Positions 39,931-40,506 of a stretch of DNA of 40,506 nt are shown piece by piece. The DNA is taken from NCBI GenBank assembly GCA_012521015.1, contig JAAYNE010000038.1:1-40506 (forward strand), in the 5' to 3' direction. The stretch is from Clostridiaceae bacterium. Lineage in GTDB: Bacteria > Bacillota > Clostridia > Saccharofermentanales > DTU023. The first letter of the stretch is position 1, and the number at the start of each line of letters is the position of its first letter. Both the position numbers and the translations under genes were made by a program. The notes beneath the pieces were generated by a model. That model did no database searches, was not told the DNA's origin, and saw nothing but the letters and a program-made list of their open reading frames with translations.

Positions 39931-40506
39931 GTTTACCTCGTAAAGTTTTTTGTTCCACTTGTTTTTTATTACTGATAATAAAACCGATTGTCGAAGCGAT
40001 TACAGCTGCAATAACCAAAGAAATATTGTTTCTCAAAAGTATTTTAAATATAATTGCTAATGTTCCGGCTACTATAGCAGCAATCAAGTGAACTTTGGAA
40101 ACGACCTGTTCTACAAGCATTGCGATAAACATTGCTACTAACACATAATTGACAACTGTTAAAGGGATATTGACATTTTGACCGATGAAGGTTCCACATA
40201 AACTGCTGATAATCCAAGAGAAATGCGCTAAAAGATTTGTGGTCAAAGCTTTACTTGGTGTCCAATCGGGATTTGTCGTGAATTGCGTAATATTAGTGCC
40301 AAAAGTTTCATCGACGATAGTTTGAGCAAACAGCAGATAAAATCCGATAGATTTTCCCTTCAAATATTGTATTAACCCAGATGACATTAAAAGATGTCTT
40401 GAATTAACAAAGAAAATAGTAACAATAATTGAGACGGGTGAACTTGCAGCAGATACTAATTGAGCAATCATAAACTGTCCTGCTCCGGCAAAGACTAATA
40501 AGCTCA
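39920..40506 (-). CDS. azlC: AzlC-family transporter subunit (5' truncated by window end)
   Basis: Frame reads ...SLLVFAGAGQFMIAQLVSAASSPVSIIVTIFFVNSRHLLMSSGL; open to the window edge; overlaps azlD. Confidence 0.9.
   Translation of the reverse strand, partial: SLLVFAGAGQFMIAQLVSAASSPVSIIVTIFFVNSRHLLMSSGLIQYLKGKSIGFYLLFAQTIVDETFGTNITQFTTNPDWTPSKALTTNLLAHFSWIISSLCGTFIGQNVNIPLTVVNYVLVAMFIAMLVEQVVSKVHLIAAIVAGTLAIIFKILLRNNISLVIAAVIASTIGFIISNKKQVEQKTLRGKHDN

Noticed and set aside
1-40506. tRNA, rRNA, tmRNA or transposase/prophage genes
   Set aside because: No recognisable cloverleaf or TpsiC motifs in the intergenic regions, no rRNA signatures, and no transposase, integrase or phage structural ORFs among the translations.

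Overview
This is a 40.5 kb window from a low-GC Clostridia-like (Firmicutes) chromosome. It is mostly a conserved housekeeping backbone: acpP(partial)-rnc-smc-ftsY-ylxM-ffh-rpsP-KH-rimM-trmD-rplS-rbgA-rnhB/yraN, then gntR-iscS-like-thiI-glyA-rarA, a Gx/NusG_II/ApbE flavinylation-type cluster, tyrS, tmcAL, a membrane-anchored hypothetical, pta-ackA-DUF1934-rpmF-der-typA-mltG-U32 peptidase, a CPBP-like/A24 peptidase pair, glgP, a YdbC/PC4-like gene and azlDC (azlC truncated by the window edge). No tRNA, rRNA, CRISPR array or transposase was seen. The signal that gene annotation does not explain is a family of ~56-nt hairpin repeats at two loci. A four-unit array with ~92-nt period lies at 34749-35081 and fills the convergent intergenic gap. 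A more diverged three-unit set lies at 5844-6081, between ftsY and ylxM. The two loci carry the element in opposite orientation, and the third unit of the first locus overlaps the 5' end of the called ylxM ORF. Other points of interest are an RNase HII-YraN fusion, a TrmD with a ~60-aa insertion, a CPBP protein with substituted active-site motifs next to an orphan prepilin peptidase, and several palindromes and direct repeats in promoter regions. All calls come from reading the sequence; no database search was run.
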